Assembly: GCF_017497975.1 (NCBI RefSeq)
Contig: NZ_JAGDEL010000017.1
Coordinates: forward strand, 62,001-126,000
DNA length: 64,000 nucleotides
Origin: Metabacillus bambusae
GTDB taxonomy: Bacteria > Bacillota > Bacilli > Bacillales > Bacillaceae
Direction: 5' to 3'
The position numbers and the translations under genes are program-made. Of the stretch, positions 1 through 9,735 are shown piece by piece (position 1 is the first letter of the stretch; each line of letters begins with the position of its first letter). The notes under the pieces were generated by a model, which was not told where the DNA came from, did not search any database, and saw only the letters and a list, made by a program, of their open reading frames with translations.

Positions 1-739
1 ACTCTTCAATAGAAAGAATTTCTCCTACCGAGTCATTTACATTTTCATGGATGTTTAATTCAACTTTTTTAATAGCCAATGATCTAATCAAATCTAAATC
101 TGCTCTGTCTTGCTGTTGCTCTATTTTCACTAATTTAACTGAGATTACACCCTCTATTATTTCTTCAATATCACTAATAAAGGACCTTGAAAGCTTTGAT
201 AACTGCTGAAGGGTAATAACAGGTAAAGCCTTTAATTTATCAAATATCCGTAATAATAACAGGGCAGTTACTTCTGCATCACTATCTGCACGATGTGGAT
301 GTTCATGATTAATATTAAATCCATCACTTAAATCAGATAATTTAAAGCTTTTTTCGGTAGGAAAAGCAATTCTTGCTAATTCAACTGTATCTAGTATTGG
401 TCCTGAAAATTGATATCCACAGTTCTTTAGTTCTTCCTGTAAAAAGGATAAATCAAAATAGACATTATGAGCTACAAAGTAAGAATCAGACAGCAATGAA
501 ATTAAATCCTCAGCTATTTCTTCAAACGTTGGTGCTTCCTCTACCATCTCATTTGTAATTCCTGTTAATTGTTCAATAAATAAAGGAATTTTTTGCATAG
601 GATTAACAAAGCTCATAAATCTATCGACAATTTGCCCCTGTTCAATAACTACAGCAGCAATTTGAATAATCCTATCTCCTTTTTTTGGGGCATTTCCTGT
701 TGTTTCTAAATCAATAACAACATATCGTTGCACATTCAT
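1..739 (-). CDS. dinG: DinG N-terminal exonuclease domain (partial)
   Basis: About 246 N-terminal residues are in the window; the rest, including the helicase part, runs off the left edge. The DEDD exonuclease motifs are visible: DLETTG near residue 10 (Exo I), an AHNVYFD block (Exo II) and HRADSDAE (Exo III), as in DNA polymerase III epsilon-type 3'-5' exonucleases. In Bacillus this domain is fused to an XPD/DinG-like superfamily 2 helicase, and dinG precedes panD as seen here, so I infer a damage-inducible nuclease/helicase-like protein. The start ATG (737-739) follows GAGGTG at good spacing. The helicase half cannot be checked from this window. Confidence 0.85.
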   Translation of the reverse strand, partial: MNVQRYVVIDLETTGNAPKKGDRIIQIAAVVIEQGQIVDRFMSFVNPMQKIPLFIEQLTGITNEMVEEAPTFEEIAEDLISLLSDSYFVAHNVYFDLSFLQEELKNCGYQFSGPILDTVELARIAFPTEKSFKLSDLSDGFNINHEHPHRADSDAEVTALLLLRIFDKLKALPVITLQQLSKLSRSFISDIEEIIEGVISVKLVKIEQQQDRADLDLIRSLAIKKVELNIHENVNDSVGEILSIEE

Positions 740-931
740 CTGTTGACACCTCTATTATTAAGAAACGCAGGGCGCGTCTTTCTTGGGAAGTCGGAAATCT
801 ATTGGTCAGACTCATTAAACTAAGCTAAAGGTAAAAATCAAGTTGTTATTCCTATGATCTATACTCATAAGGAAATCTGACCTCTTTCATATGATTCTCA
901 ATCTTAACTTAACTATATCATATTTTTAATC

Positions 932-1012
932 GAAAAAAGGACTGACTCATTTTAAAAGACTAAAAATCCCTGTTATTTAGTAACAGTGATCCTAGAGTCT
1001 TTTGAGAGCCAG
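932..1012 (-). terminator. Long hairpin terminator after panD
   Basis: Read on the minus strand, CTGGCTC near 1012 pairs with GAGTCAG near 942. Nested pairs are AAAAGACT/AGTCTTTT and CTGTTA/TAACAG, and a CCTTTTTT tract follows at 934-941. It lies in the 303-bp gap between the panD stop and dinG. The rest of that gap (740-931) shows no gene. Confidence 0.7.
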
Positions 1013-1042
1013 ACCTCGAAATTGACAGGTTAACTATTCAAT

Positions 1043-1426
1043 TTACAAAATTGTTGCCGCTGGTTCATGTCCTAAAATATCAACAATCTTATTATTTTCA
1101 TCCATAATTGCAACTTTGGGTTTGTGTGATGGAACATGTTCTTCGGCAACAAGCGTGTAGGTTAGAATAATCACAACGTCGCCTTCTTGCACTAACCGTG
1201 CAGCTGCACCATTTAAACATACAACCCCACTACCTCTTTCACCTGCAATAATATAAGTCTCAAATCTGGCACCATTATTATTATTAACTATTTGAACTTT
1301 TTCGTTCGCAACCATACCTACTGCATCAATAATATCTTCATCTATTGTAATACTGCCTATATAATTCAAATTTGCTTCTGTTACACGAGCACGATGAATT
1401 TTAGCATTTAACATTGTACGAAACAT
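1043..1426 (-). CDS. panD: Aspartate 1-decarboxylase PanD
   Basis: A cytoplasmic pyruvoyl enzyme that decarboxylates L-aspartate to beta-alanine for pantothenate and CoA synthesis. The 127-residue protein starts MFRTML, has the normal family length, and carries the self-cleavage Gly24-Ser25 pair in context YIGSI; Ser25 becomes the pyruvoyl group. A five-residue-longer reading begins inside the ribosome-binding site, so the start at 1426 (after GGGGGAGAA) is preferred. It is the last gene of a panB-panC-panD run and ends in a strong hairpin terminator. Confidence 0.96.
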   Translation of the reverse strand: MFRTMLNAKIHRARVTEANLNYIGSITIDEDIIDAVGMVANEKVQIVNNNNGARFETYIIAGERGSGVVCLNGAAARLVQEGDVVIILTYTLVAEEHVPSHKPKVAIMDENNKIVDILGHEPAATIL

Positions 1427-1494
1427 GAGATTCTCCCCCAATTCTTTCTAATCTATATTTAAAATCTCTCATTTTCTACTTTAAAGATCAGTTT

Positions 1495-2343
1495 TTATTC
1501 AACTTCAATCGTTATATTATCAATTAGCCTTGCGTTTGTAAACTTGACAGCGATGGCAATGATCACTTTTCCGCTAATTACCTCTATTTCCTCCAAATTT
1601 GGATAGGAAAGGATCTCGACATAATCAATTTCCCCATCTGTTTCCTGTGAAATGGTGTTAGTAATTAGAGCTTTCAGTTTTTCTTTATCACGTTCACCTT
1701 TTGCAATTTCATTTTTTGCATTAGACAAGCTCTTATAAATAACCGGTGCTTCATTACGGTCTTTTTCATTTAATTTTACATTTCTCGAACTTTTAGCGAG
1801 CCCATCAGCTTCTCTGATTGTTGGGACTGATACTAACTCAATTGGGAAATAAAATTCATTTATTAACCCATCAATGACTGCTACTTGTTGTGCGTCCTTC
1901 ATTCCAAAATATGCTCGGTCAGGTTTAATGAGGTTAAATAGCTTAGTTAATATTGTTGCGACTCCATCAAAGTGCCCCTTTCTTGATCTCCCACATAAAA
2001 CATTCACACGAGATTGGACTTTAACTGTATATGAAGGCTCAGTTGGATATATTTCTGGCACAGAAGGGGTAAATAATAGATCAACACCTGATAATTTCGC
2101 AAGTTCTTCATCTCTATGTTGATTTCTTGGATATGAATCATAATCCTCATTAACACCAAATTGTAGAGGATTTACGAAAATACTTAAAACGACAATATCA
2201 TTTTCCTTTCTTGCCTCTTCAAGCAATTTCACATGACCCTCATGTAAAAATCCCATTGTTGGCACAAAGCCTATTGTTTGATTGCTTTCTTTATATTTAT
2301 TGATTTGCTTAATTAATTCCAGCTTAGTCGTTACAACATTCAT
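1495..2343 (-). CDS. panC: Pantothenate synthetase PanC
   Basis: Joins pantoate and beta-alanine using ATP, with a pantoyl-adenylate intermediate. The 282-residue protein has the nucleotidyltransferase [10 protein letters not shown] segment near residue 28 (HxGH), GMKDAQQ in the middle, and a KSSRN loop equivalent to the KMSKS motif. Its ATG overlaps the panB stop codon by four bases (ATGA), implying coupled translation. Length and order match the Bacillus panBCD operon. Confidence 0.97.
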   Translation of the reverse strand: MNVVTTKLELIKQINKYKESNQTIGFVPTMGFLHEGHVKLLEEARKENDIVVLSIFVNPLQFGVNEDYDSYPRNQHRDEELAKLSGVDLLFTPSVPEIYPTEPSYTVKVQSRVNVLCGRSRKGHFDGVATILTKLFNLIKPDRAYFGMKDAQQVAVIDGLINEFYFPIELVSVPTIREADGLAKSSRNVKLNEKDRNEAPVIYKSLSNAKNEIAKGERDKEKLKALITNTISQETDGEIDYVEILSYPNLEEIEVISGKVIIAIAVKFTNARLIDNITIEVE

Positions 2344-3179
2344 TTCTTAACCCCTCCATATAAGCCATTAAGCTCTTCTTGCTTCATATTAAAAGAATGC
2401 TTTTCTTCAGGGAAAGATCTATTCTTTACCTCAGAAATATAATGACTAATTGCTGTCTCAATTGTTACAGCTACCTGAGCGTATTGTTTTACGAATTTTG
2501 GCACAGTACCTAAGCCATAACCTATTAAATCGTGATAAACCAATACTTGACCATCAGTTTGGCAACCAGCACCAATTCCTATTGTCGGTATCGTTAACAG
2601 CTTCGTTATCTCTTCTCCTATTTGACGGGGAACACACTCTAACACTAGGGCAATAGCACCAGCAGCTTGACATTTCTTAGCATCTTCAATTAGTTTTCTG
2701 GCAGCTTCAGCATTTTTCCCTTGAACTTTATAACCTCCTAGTACATTTACAGCTTGTGGAGTAAGTCCGAGGTGAGCAACAACTGGAATACCACCATACG
2801 TAAGTGCTGCAATTATATCTGTAACACCATCAGCACCTTCAACCTTTACCGCATCAGCTCCACCCTCTTGCATAAGTCTTGCTGCGTTTTTCAATGATTC
2901 ATCTTTTGAAAGATGATAAGACATAAATGGCATATCTGTTACAACAAATGTATTTTTCGCTCCACGTTTAACAGCTTTTGTGTGATGAATCATATCATTT
3001 ATTGTGACGGGTATTGTAGAGTCATATCCAAGTACAACCATCCCTAATGAATCACCTACAAGAATCATATCAACACCAGCATACTCAGCTTGTTTTGCAC
3101 TCGGATAATCGTAGGCAGTTAGCATTGTGATTGGTTCTCCATTTTGTTTCATGTTCATAAAATCAAGTCTTGTCTTCAT
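2340..3179 (-). CDS. panB: 3-methyl-2-oxobutanoate hydroxymethyltransferase PanB
   Basis: First gene of the pantothenate operon; it makes ketopantoate from alpha-ketoisovalerate and methylene-tetrahydrofolate. The 279-residue TIM-barrel protein shows the conserved [10 protein letters not shown] start, GDSLGMV with the metal-binding Asp, and [22 protein letters not shown] ribosome-binding site precedes the ATG. Just upstream is a compact hairpin (3201-3240) that may be the pan RNA leader element. Confidence 0.97.
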   Translation of the reverse strand: MKTRLDFMNMKQNGEPITMLTAYDYPSAKQAEYAGVDMILVGDSLGMVVLGYDSTIPVTINDMIHHTKAVKRGAKNTFVVTDMPFMSYHLSKDESLKNAARLMQEGGADAVKVEGADGVTDIIAALTYGGIPVVAHLGLTPQAVNVLGGYKVQGKNAEAARKLIEDAKKCQAAGAIALVLECVPRQIGEEITKLLTIPTIGIGAGCQTDGQVLVYHDLIGYGLGTVPKFVKQYAQVAVTIETAISHYISEVKNRSFPEEKHSFNMKQEELNGLYGGVKK

Positions 3180-3200
3180 GTATACCCCTCCTATTTAGTA

Positions 3201-3240
3201 GAAAAAATGGGTTTATCCCCAAGGCCTAGTGGCATTTTTC
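3201..3240 (-). ncRNA. Candidate pan RNA leader element of panB
   Basis: About 20 nt before the panB start, the transcript reads GAAAAATG, then a GC-rich core with AGGCCTTGGGG and ATAAACC, then CATTTTTTC. The outer arms pair as a 7-8 bp stem around an internal-loop-rich centre. The published pan motif is a bulged-A hairpin found upstream of panB/panC/panD in Firmicutes. The place and general form fit, but I cannot align it to the covariance model here. Confidence 0.42.
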
Positions 3241-3390
3241 TTATCCAAAAGTTATGAATATTTTGGTCGCTTTTATAAAATTCTTAATAGAATCTAATTT
3301 TACGTAACGACTTCCTTACTTTCTTGTACAACGGTCAATTCATTTTTAGGAACGGGGGAGAAAAATATCAATTTAAACGTTTTTTCAACG

Positions 3391-3425
3391 AAAAAATCCT
3401 TCTTTCGACAAAGAAAGAAGGATTT
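3391..3425 (-). terminator. Rho-independent terminator between birA and panB
   Basis: On the minus strand, AATCCTTCTTTC and GAAAGAAGGATT form a perfect 12-bp stem around a short loop, followed by TTTTTT. It ends birA/cca transcription and also any RNA started at the promoter at 3607-3636. Confidence 0.9.
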
Positions 3426-3600
3426 GTAAGCATACTAAAATCGGTTTTCATCCCTCTGTCCTAGTCCTTTTTGGATCAAGGCAGAATTTCATTTCAATCA
3501 GTTGTGTTTAGACTCTACCATTACTATTAACTAAAGTAGAATGCTTCATGAATTTATTATTCCCACTTCAATGAGGTGTAGTTCTAATAGATACTACCCA
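3391..3600 (-). ncRNA. Candidate small RNA between birA and panB
   Basis: A roughly 210-nt untranslated stretch with its own sigma-A-type promoter (3607-3636) and strong terminator (3391-3425). The 5' part folds into a long stem (CACTT/AAGTG with GTAGT/ACTAC inside), a middle part pairs TCTAC/GTAGA, and a TGAAAACCGAT block lies before the terminator. No open reading frame with a ribosome-binding site is evident. It could instead be birA 3' UTR. Confidence 0.45.
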
Positions 3601-3606
3601 AGTGAA

Positions 3607-3636
3607 AGTATATCAGAAAGTAATCCTTATTACCAA
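3607..3636 (-). promoter_or_regulatory. Promoter just after the birA stop
   Basis: On the minus strand TTGGTA and TATACT are separated by 18 bases, with TGA before the -10 box. It starts 20 bp past the birA stop and points at non-coding sequence closed by a terminator 180 bp later. Confidence 0.5.
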
Positions 3637-3656
3637 CGGTGAAAACCGAATACCTG

Positions 3657-4637
3657 TTATTTCAATTCAATATCTGCAGAGTAAATCTTTTCAATCCTTT
3701 TATCACACGTTTCAATTAACAAAGCACCATCATCATCGATACCAATTGCTTTTCCTTCCACAGTACCTTTGAGAGTCCTGGCTATCAATATTTTATTTAA
3801 ACTAATTGCGTAGCTTTCCCAAAGGAGTTTAATTGGTTTAAATCCTTTAGATAGAAATAAGGAATATAGACTTTCAAACCTTAACAAAATCGTCTGAATA
3901 AGTTGTGCTCTTTCCCAAGATGTTCCCGTTTCAATAAGAATGGATGTTGCAATGGTTTGTAAGTCTTCGGGAAAATCCTCAGTTTTCTGATTAACATTAA
4001 TACCTGTACCAATAATGACCGAATGTACTTGATCTGCCTCAGCCTGTAATTCTGTTAATATCCCGACAACTTTTTTTCCGTTAATCATAATATCATTTGG
4101 CCATTTTATATCAGGCTTGAGTGGTGTAAGCTCCTCTATAGCTTGTACAATGGCAACAGCAGTAAGAAGTGTGAGCTGCGGTGTTGTGTTAACAGGAATA
4201 TTAGGTCGAATAATCATACTCATCCAAATTCCTGTACCACTTGGTGAATACCATGCTCTAGACATTCTCCCTCTCCCATTAGTTTGTTGGTCTGCCACGA
4301 CAATTGTTCCTTCTTGTACACCATCATTTGCTAAACTTTGTGCTATTTTCTGTGTAGAGGTAACCGTCTCTTCAAAATGAATAGTCCGACCCATCATCTT
4401 TGTTTTTAATCCTAAGTGAATCTCATTACTGCTAATTTTATCGGGCTTTTTCTTTATACGGTATCCTAATCTTCGAACAGCTTCAAGTTCATATCCTTCT
4501 TTTCTTAGCTCTTCAATATGTTTCCATACGGCTGTTCTGGAGCAACCAATCGTTTCACTAATTTTTTGACCTGATAAAAATTCCCCATCTGCTGTAGAGA
4601 AGGCTTTTAATAGTTTTGTTCGAAGTCCAGTTTGCAT
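3657..4637 (-). CDS. birA: Biotin ligase / biotin operon repressor BirA
   Basis: Biotinylates acetyl-CoA carboxylase carrier protein and, as biotinyl-AMP dimer, represses biotin genes. The 326-residue product has an N-terminal winged helix (KISETIGCSRTAVWKHIEE), the catalytic GRGRMSR loop, KWPNDIMINGKK, and a C-terminal SH3-like domain. So it is the bifunctional, DNA-binding form. I use the ATG at 4637 because a longer reading starts with a GTG inside the AAGGAG site, and B. subtilis BirA aligns from there. The 5' end overlaps cca by about 30 bp. Confidence 0.95.
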   Translation of the reverse strand: MQTGLRTKLLKAFSTADGEFLSGQKISETIGCSRTAVWKHIEELRKEGYELEAVRRLGYRIKKKPDKISSNEIHLGLKTKMMGRTIHFEETVTSTQKIAQSLANDGVQEGTIVVADQQTNGRGRMSRAWYSPSGTGIWMSMIIRPNIPVNTTPQLTLLTAVAIVQAIEELTPLKPDIKWPNDIMINGKKVVGILTELQAEADQVHSVIIGTGINVNQKTEDFPEDLQTIATSILIETGTSWERAQLIQTILLRFESLYSLFLSKGFKPIKLLWESYAISLNKILIARTLKGTVEGKAIGIDDDGALLIETCDKRIEKIYSADIELK

Positions 4638-5821
4638 CTCATTAGCCACTCCTTTATAGCAGACTTATTATTTTCAAGTTTTTTCGAAATAATTTCTTTC
4701 TCAACCTCTTTAATAGCTTTTGAAACCCAAGGACCTGGTTGTTTATTTACAAATTGAATAAGGTCATGTCCTGTAATTACGAGCTGTTCTCTGTGTTGAA
4801 TAGGTAATTCAAGGATAGAATTCTTTATCCTCTTTACATTGGCATCTAAGTTCAATGGATCTGTCATTACCGAACGAATCCTTTCAACTGAAACAGCTCT
4901 ATCATCCCCAGCTTCATATAATAAAAAGTTAGACCAAGATTGCTTGTTTACGACTGTTAAATATTCTATATTTTTATCGACAGCCTTAATGAGCTTTACT
5001 GGTAATTTCCACTTTCTTAAGAATGATTGAACAGACTGCGGGTCTATACAATATGTAAATATCGTCCAAAGTTCTTCACTTGTTTTCAGATATTCTAATC
5101 TATATGTACTAAGCTTCTTCAATTCATCTTGTTTCATTTCTAGACCAGGTAAATAATTATTCATTCCTGTTTCTAATATGATTTCAAGGGCGCTTCTTTG
5201 GTTTATCCCTTTAAGTAGCTTCTCAATCTCAATGGTTTTTCGTTCTACTGAAATGACATCTAACAGATGTACATGATCTTTAATAGATAATCTAGTCTCA
5301 GGACAAAGTGTAAAATCCAATTGACTAACAAATCGAACAGCACGGAGCATTCGTAAAGCATCTTCGGTGAATCTTTCAGATGAAGAACCAACAGTTTGAA
5401 TAAGCTTTTCACTTAAATGAGATTTCCCATTAAAATAATCTAGAATAATCCCATCTATATCCATTGCCATCGCATTTATTGTAAAGTCCCTTCTTTTTAA
5501 ATCCTCTTTTAAGGATGTAATATATGAAACCTCTTTAGGGCGACGGAAATCTACATATTCTGATTCAGTTCGATAGGTTGTCACTTCATATGGCGTGTTT
5601 TTGTGCAGCACGATAATTGTTCCATGCTCTGCTCCAACATCAATCGTATGATCAAACAATTTTTGTACATCTTTTGGCTTTGCTGAGGTAGCAATATCGA
5701 CATCTCCTATTCTTCGATTCAAGAGGTGATCACGAACTGCGCCTCCAACATAATAGGCTTCATAGCCTGCAAGATGTAACTTTTCTAAAATAGGTTTTGC
5801 ATTATCAAATGGGGTCTCCAT
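4607..5821 (-). CDS. cca: CCA-adding tRNA nucleotidyltransferase
   Basis: Adds or repairs the 3' CCA of tRNAs. The 404-residue class II enzyme has GGAVRDHLL near residue 30, the catalytic metal motif GDVDIATSA, the RRDFTINAMA block, and ERFTEDALRMLRAVRF for base recognition. The start at 5821 follows AAGGAG at 7 nt; an upstream in-frame ATG would put that site inside the gene. It overlaps birA, as in Bacillus. Confidence 0.96.
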   Translation of the reverse strand: METPFDNAKPILEKLHLAGYEAYYVGGAVRDHLLNRRIGDVDIATSAKPKDVQKLFDHTIDVGAEHGTIIVLHKNTPYEVTTYRTESEYVDFRRPKEVSYITSLKEDLKRRDFTINAMAMDIDGIILDYFNGKSHLSEKLIQTVGSSSERFTEDALRMLRAVRFVSQLDFTLCPETRLSIKDHVHLLDVISVERKTIEIEKLLKGINQRSALEIILETGMNNYLPGLEMKQDELKKLSTYRLEYLKTSEELWTIFTYCIDPQSVQSFLRKWKLPVKLIKAVDKNIEYLTVVNKQSWSNFLLYEAGDDRAVSVERIRSVMTDPLNLDANVKRIKNSILELPIQHREQLVITGHDLIQFVNKQPGPWVSKAIKEVEKEIISKKLENNKSAIKEWLMRCKLDFEQNY

Positions 5822-5947
5822 TTTTCTACTCCTTGTCATACTCAAGTCGAAATTGACGAATTAAGCTTGGAAAAACTGAAATCAAGCTTACTTTGTTCTG
5901 GCCACCATAGTATTTCCTTCATTTTGATGGGTATGTAATTACATCTA

Positions 5948-7081
5948 TCAAGTTGTAATTAGGTCATAGTAGATTGACTCATATTGGGACACGATTTTAT
6001 CAGAATGAAAAGAATTTCTTGCGATATATATAGCTTGATCTGACATTTTTTTATGTAATTCATCATCTGATAATACATGGATAGCACGGAATGCGACTGT
6101 TTCAATATCGCCAATATCACATATATATCCTGTTTCGCCTTCAGTAATAACTTCAGGAATTCCACCAGTATTTGTTCCTATACATGGGACTCCACATGCC
6201 ATTGCCTCTAATAATACTAAGCCAAAGCTCTCTTTCTCTGAGAGTAAAAGCATAAGATCACTTAATGAATATAATTCCTCTAAATTATCCTGTTTCCCTA
6301 GAAAAAGTACTTTGTCGGTTAGACCTAATTCACGAACAAGCTTGCTCACAAATGTCATTTCTGGTCCATCTCCAACAAGTAATAGTTTGGCATTAATCTT
6401 GCGTTGGATTAAATGAAAAGAATAAACGACATCCTGCACACGTTTTACTTTTCGGAAATTAGATACATGAATAATGACTTTTTCATCATCACCGATTCCG
6501 TATTCTCTTTTAAGATGTGTGGCATCTTTTTTCCGATACACTCGATCATCAATAAAATTATAAATCGTCTCGATTGTTTTTTTAGGTTGTATTAACTCAT
6601 TGGTTTGACTAACTAAAGCATCTGATACAGCGGTTACTTTATCTGATGCTTCAATTCCAAAGCGGATTAAATCTGAAAGTGATTGATCATAACCTAAGAC
6701 CGTAATATCCGTACCATGTAGTGTAGTAACAATTTTAAGGTCATCATCAACCATTTGCTTAGCTAAATAAGCACAGATTGCATGTGGAATTGCGTAGTGA
6801 ACATGTAATAAGTCCAATTTCTCCCTTTTAGCAACTTCAGCCATTTTACTTGCTAATGCTAAATCATATGGTGGATATTTAAAGACTGAATATTGATTCA
6901 CTTCAACTTCATGAAAGGTTATATTACAATATACTTTATTTAAACGAAAAGGCAGACTTGAAGTAATAAAGTGGATTTCATGTCCACGTTCTGCAAGTAG
7001 CTTTCCGAGCTCAGTTGCAACAACTCCAGATCCTCCTACAGAAGGATAGCAGGTTATGCCAATTTTTAATTTTTTACTCAT
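5948..7081 (-). CDS. bshA: N-acetyl-alpha-D-glucosaminyl L-malate synthase BshA
   Basis: GT4-type glycosyltransferase joining UDP-GlcNAc to L-malate, the first step of bacillithiol synthesis. The 377-residue protein opens with [14 protein letters not shown] and has the C-terminal nucleotide-sugar signature [20 protein letters not shown] with the conserved Glu pair. Its ATG overlaps the bshB1 stop (ATGA), so the first two pathway steps are co-translated. The bacillithiol disulfide reductase ypdA is also in this window at 56.9 kb. Confidence 0.95.
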   Translation of the reverse strand: MSKKLKIGITCYPSVGGSGVVATELGKLLAERGHEIHFITSSLPFRLNKVYCNITFHEVEVNQYSVFKYPPYDLALASKMAEVAKREKLDLLHVHYAIPHAICAYLAKQMVDDDLKIVTTLHGTDITVLGYDQSLSDLIRFGIEASDKVTAVSDALVSQTNELIQPKKTIETIYNFIDDRVYRKKDATHLKREYGIGDDEKVIIHVSNFRKVKRVQDVVYSFHLIQRKINAKLLLVGDGPEMTFVSKLVRELGLTDKVLFLGKQDNLEELYSLSDLMLLLSEKESFGLVLLEAMACGVPCIGTNTGGIPEVITEGETGYICDIGDIETVAFRAIHVLSDDELHKKMSDQAIYIARNSFHSDKIVSQYESIYYDLITT

Positions 7082-7791
7082 TGTCTTTCACCTAAAAGAT
7101 CTTCTGAAAGTAGAATCGGATTTTTCGTTTTAAATCCTTCAGCGTACATGACCCCAACCTCTTTCCCATACAGCCTTTCTCTGCTCTCAACAGATTCAAT
7201 GTACCCGTTTGTTAGTGGAGTTTCCGTTGAACCCATTGTCTTTTCGAACTGGCTTTCATATGCTCGTAGGCTTGTTATTTTCTTTTCGATCGTATTTGAA
7301 ATATCGATAACAAAATCAGGCTTATGAAACCCGTTAATCATATAATAATAAATGGATTGTACACGGTGTGATGGTTGGTCAAGTGTATCCTTATATTTAC
7401 GAATTCCTGCGGAGAAAACAGCTTCCTCTACCAGTCTCGCACAATGTCCATGATCTGGATGGCGATCTTCAAAATAGGGTACAAAAACAATTTTTGGCTG
7501 ATGTTCTCTAATAACGGTTACTATAGATTGAATTGCTGATTCTGTTAGATAAAGTCCACGATCTGGCAATGTTAATTGAATTCTCTTTGTCACACCTAAA
7601 ATTTCCCCTGCTCGCTTTGCTTCTTCTTGACGGACAGAAACAGTACCATTTGAGGAAAGTTCTGCTTTCGTTAAATCACAAATTCCAATTTTAAAGCCTT
7701 TATTTGCATATTTTGCAATCGATCCACCCATCCCAATTTCTACATCATCAGGATGAGCACCTATTGCAAGAATATCTAGTAATATACTCAT
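7078..7791 (-). CDS. bshB1: Bacillithiol deacetylase BshB1
   Basis: PIG-L/LmbE-family zinc deacetylase that removes acetyl from GlcNAc-malate, the second bacillithiol step. The 237-residue protein has the zinc-binding [12 protein letters not shown] motif at residues 13-24 and the HPDH motif in the middle. AAGGAGAGG precedes the ATG. It is coupled to bshA by a four-base overlap. Confidence 0.93.
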   Translation of the reverse strand: MSILLDILAIGAHPDDVEIGMGGSIAKYANKGFKIGICDLTKAELSSNGTVSVRQEEAKRAGEILGVTKRIQLTLPDRGLYLTESAIQSIVTVIREHQPKIVFVPYFEDRHPDHGHCARLVEEAVFSAGIRKYKDTLDQPSHRVQSIYYYMINGFHKPDFVIDISNTIEKKITSLRAYESQFEKTMGSTETPLTNGYIESVESRERLYGKEVGVMYAEGFKTKNPILLSEDLLGERQ

Positions 7792-7967
7792 TTTCCTCTC
7801 CTTAGCTAAAGAAGGATACTCTGAAAGAGCTTCGCTAACCTTTTAAAAAACCATTCTGTAACTTTGGTTTTATTAAATGGATAGCATACTCCTTCCTCTC
7901 CATTATCTTTGTATTGGAATTGTACAAATATTCTATTTTCACAAAAATGTAAATTGCTCAAAAAACA

Positions 7968-8375
7968 TCAATTGTCTTTAGAATGGATAACCTCTCTCCA
8001 CTCTAAATCACCACGTTCTAGTCCACGGATCAAGATCTCGGCTGTCCCCATATTTGTTGCTAGTGGAATTGAATAAACATCACATAAACGAATAAGTGCT
8101 GTAATGTCAGGCTCATGAGGTTGTGCGGTTAATGGATCTCTAAAGAAAATAACAATATCCATTTGATTTTTTGCAATAAGTGCACCAATTTCTTGATCTC
8201 CTCCAAGTGGTCCTGATTGAAAACGGTGGATCGATAAACCACTAGCTTCTTGAATTCTTAACCCTGTTGTCCCTGTGGCGAATAGTTCATGATCTTTGAA
8301 GATTGGTTTGTATGCCAATACAAACTGTACAAGATCCGTTTTCTTTTTATCATGAGCAATTAATGCTATTTTCAT
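7968..8375 (-). CDS. mgsA: Methylglyoxal synthase MgsA
   Basis: Converts dihydroxyacetone phosphate to methylglyoxal and phosphate, a bypass that frees phosphate from trapped triose phosphates. The 135-residue protein starts [11 protein letters not shown], has [12 protein letters not shown], the phosphate-binding [12 protein letters not shown] and the QPHEPD segment with the active-site His. The start at 8375 follows AAAGGGG, 13 nt after the dapB stop, so the two are likely one transcript; a longer reading would include the ribosome-binding site. Confidence 0.95.
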   Translation of the reverse strand: MKIALIAHDKKKTDLVQFVLAYKPIFKDHELFATGTTGLRIQEASGLSIHRFQSGPLGGDQEIGALIAKNQMDIVIFFRDPLTAQPHEPDITALIRLCDVYSIPLATNMGTAEILIRGLERGDLEWREVIHSKDN

Positions 8376-8388
8376 TTTATTTTCCCCT

Positions 8389-9186
8389 TTATTCAATAAT
8401 GTTTTCTAATCCATACACTAATAAATCTACTTTCATCACATTTTCAACAGCAAGTTTAACTCCTGACATAAACGATGCGCGATTATATGAATCATGACGA
8501 ATTTTTAATGTTTGTCCATCGCCACCAAACATGACTTCTTGATGAGCGATTAATCCAGGTAAGCGTACACTATGCAGACGAATCCCCTTATAATTTGCAC
8601 CTCGTGCTCCAGTAAGTATTTCCTTTTCTTGTGGATGACCTTGTTGCTTCTCTTCTCTAACTGCTGCGATCATTTCTGCCGTTTTTAAGCCTGTACCAGA
8701 CGGAGCATCTAATTTTTGATCATGATGTTGTTCAATTATTTCAACGTCTTGAAGATACTTTGCTGCCATCTGAGAGAATTTCATCATTAAGATCGCTCCT
8801 ATTGCAAAATTCGGTGCAATAATAGCTCCAATACCTTTCTCAGTTGTTAGATCTTGAAGCTCTGTTAAATCCTCCTCAGAAAACCCTGTTGTACCTACAA
8901 CAGGTCTAACCCCATTTAATAAAGCTTTTTTTGTATGTATCTTACCAATCTCTGGTGTAGTCAAATCTATTAATACATCTGGATTCGTTTCAAAAAAGCA
9001 TTTATCAATATCTGTATAGATAGGCACATCTACATCAAATCCATCGAGATCCTTTAGGCTTTTTCCTTCATGTTTATGATCTACAACTGCAACTAATGAA
9101 AAGTGTGTTGTTTCCTCAACTAGCTTTACTGCTTCACTGCCCATTCTACCACGAGCACCTGCGATGACAATTTTAATCTCTTTCAT
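8389..9186 (-). CDS. dapB: 4-hydroxy-tetrahydrodipicolinate reductase DapB
   Basis: Reduces the dihydrodipicolinate precursor in lysine and diaminopimelate synthesis, which also supplies spore dipicolinate. The 265-residue protein has the NAD(P) motif GARGRMGSE at residues 9-17 and the catalytic [20 protein letters not shown] region in the C-terminal half. It sits between ypjD and mgsA as in B. subtilis. Confidence 0.97.
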   Translation of the reverse strand: MKEIKIVIAGARGRMGSEAVKLVEETTHFSLVAVVDHKHEGKSLKDLDGFDVDVPIYTDIDKCFFETNPDVLIDLTTPEIGKIHTKKALLNGVRPVVGTTGFSEEDLTELQDLTTEKGIGAIIAPNFAIGAILMMKFSQMAAKYLQDVEIIEQHHDQKLDAPSGTGLKTAEMIAAVREEKQQGHPQEKEILTGARGANYKGIRLHSVRLPGLIAHQEVMFGGDGQTLKIRHDSYNRASFMSGVKLAVENVMKVDLLVYGLENIIE

Positions 9187-9262
9187 TTTCCAAACTCCTT
9201 TATTATAGTGTCTAGTTTCTGCGATTTTTTTGCCCTAGGCTGAACAAGGCGTATACGTATTA

Positions 9263-9589
9263 CTATTCTATTTTAGTCCAGCGGTCTTTGTCCCGTGTTT
9301 TAAATTTATTCATAACAAGATCGTGTGCTTTTTCCAAATCTATATTTAATGAATTAGCAAGACATATAAGAACAAATAGAACATCACCCAGTTCTTCTTC
9401 TATTTCCTTTTCCTTTTCAGAAGCCTTTTTCGGCTTTTCTCCATAATAGTGATTGATTTCTCTCGCTAGCTCGCCAACTTCTTCTGAAATCCGAGCCATC
9501 ATTGCTAATGGTGAGAAATATCCTTCTTTAAACCCGCTTATATATTGGTCAACATCATTTTGAAGGTCTTGCATCGTTTTTTGCTCCAT
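9263..9589 (-). CDS. ypjD: MazG-like nucleotide pyrophosphohydrolase YpjD
   Basis: A 108-residue all-alpha NTP pyrophosphohydrolase of the MazG superfamily. The metal-binding EEVGELAREINH and EEELGDVLFVLICLAN helices are present (ExxE and ExxD). The family hydrolyses nucleoside triphosphates to monophosphates; the natural substrate is not evident from sequence. The start at 9589 follows GAGGTG at 6 nt; a GTG nine bases upstream is part of that site. Confidence 0.9.
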   Translation of the reverse strand: MEQKTMQDLQNDVDQYISGFKEGYFSPLAMMARISEEVGELAREINHYYGEKPKKASEKEKEIEEELGDVLFVLICLANSLNIDLEKAHDLVMNKFKTRDKDRWTKIE

Positions 9590-9673
9590 TTGCTTCACCT
9601 CATTTACTTATCAATATAATGTTAGCTAATACCATTAAGTTTTACAATTATTTCGTCATCATTTTTTCAAAAT

Positions 9674-9702
9674 TTGCACCTTGACATTCTATCAACTATA
9701 AT
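9674..9702 (+). promoter_or_regulatory. Sigma-A-type promoter of ypjC
   Basis: TTGCAC and TATAAT with a 17-base spacer, 34 bp before the ypjC ATG. A nearer TTGACA at 9681 is only 10 bases from the -10 box and cannot be its partner. Confidence 0.7.
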
Positions 9703-9735
9703 ATTTTGGCATGGTTGCATTTTTGGAGGTGTCTA

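Noticed and set aside
3391-3600. 6S RNA
   Set aside because: The two ends of the candidate do not pair in a long closing stem and there is no central bubble.
5959-6165. 68-aa frame inside bshA
   Set aside because: Out-of-frame overlap with a conserved glycosyltransferase domain.
9681-9702. TTGACA as -35 box for ypjC
   Set aside because: Only 10 bases from TATAAT; TTGCAC at 17 bases is the workable partner.
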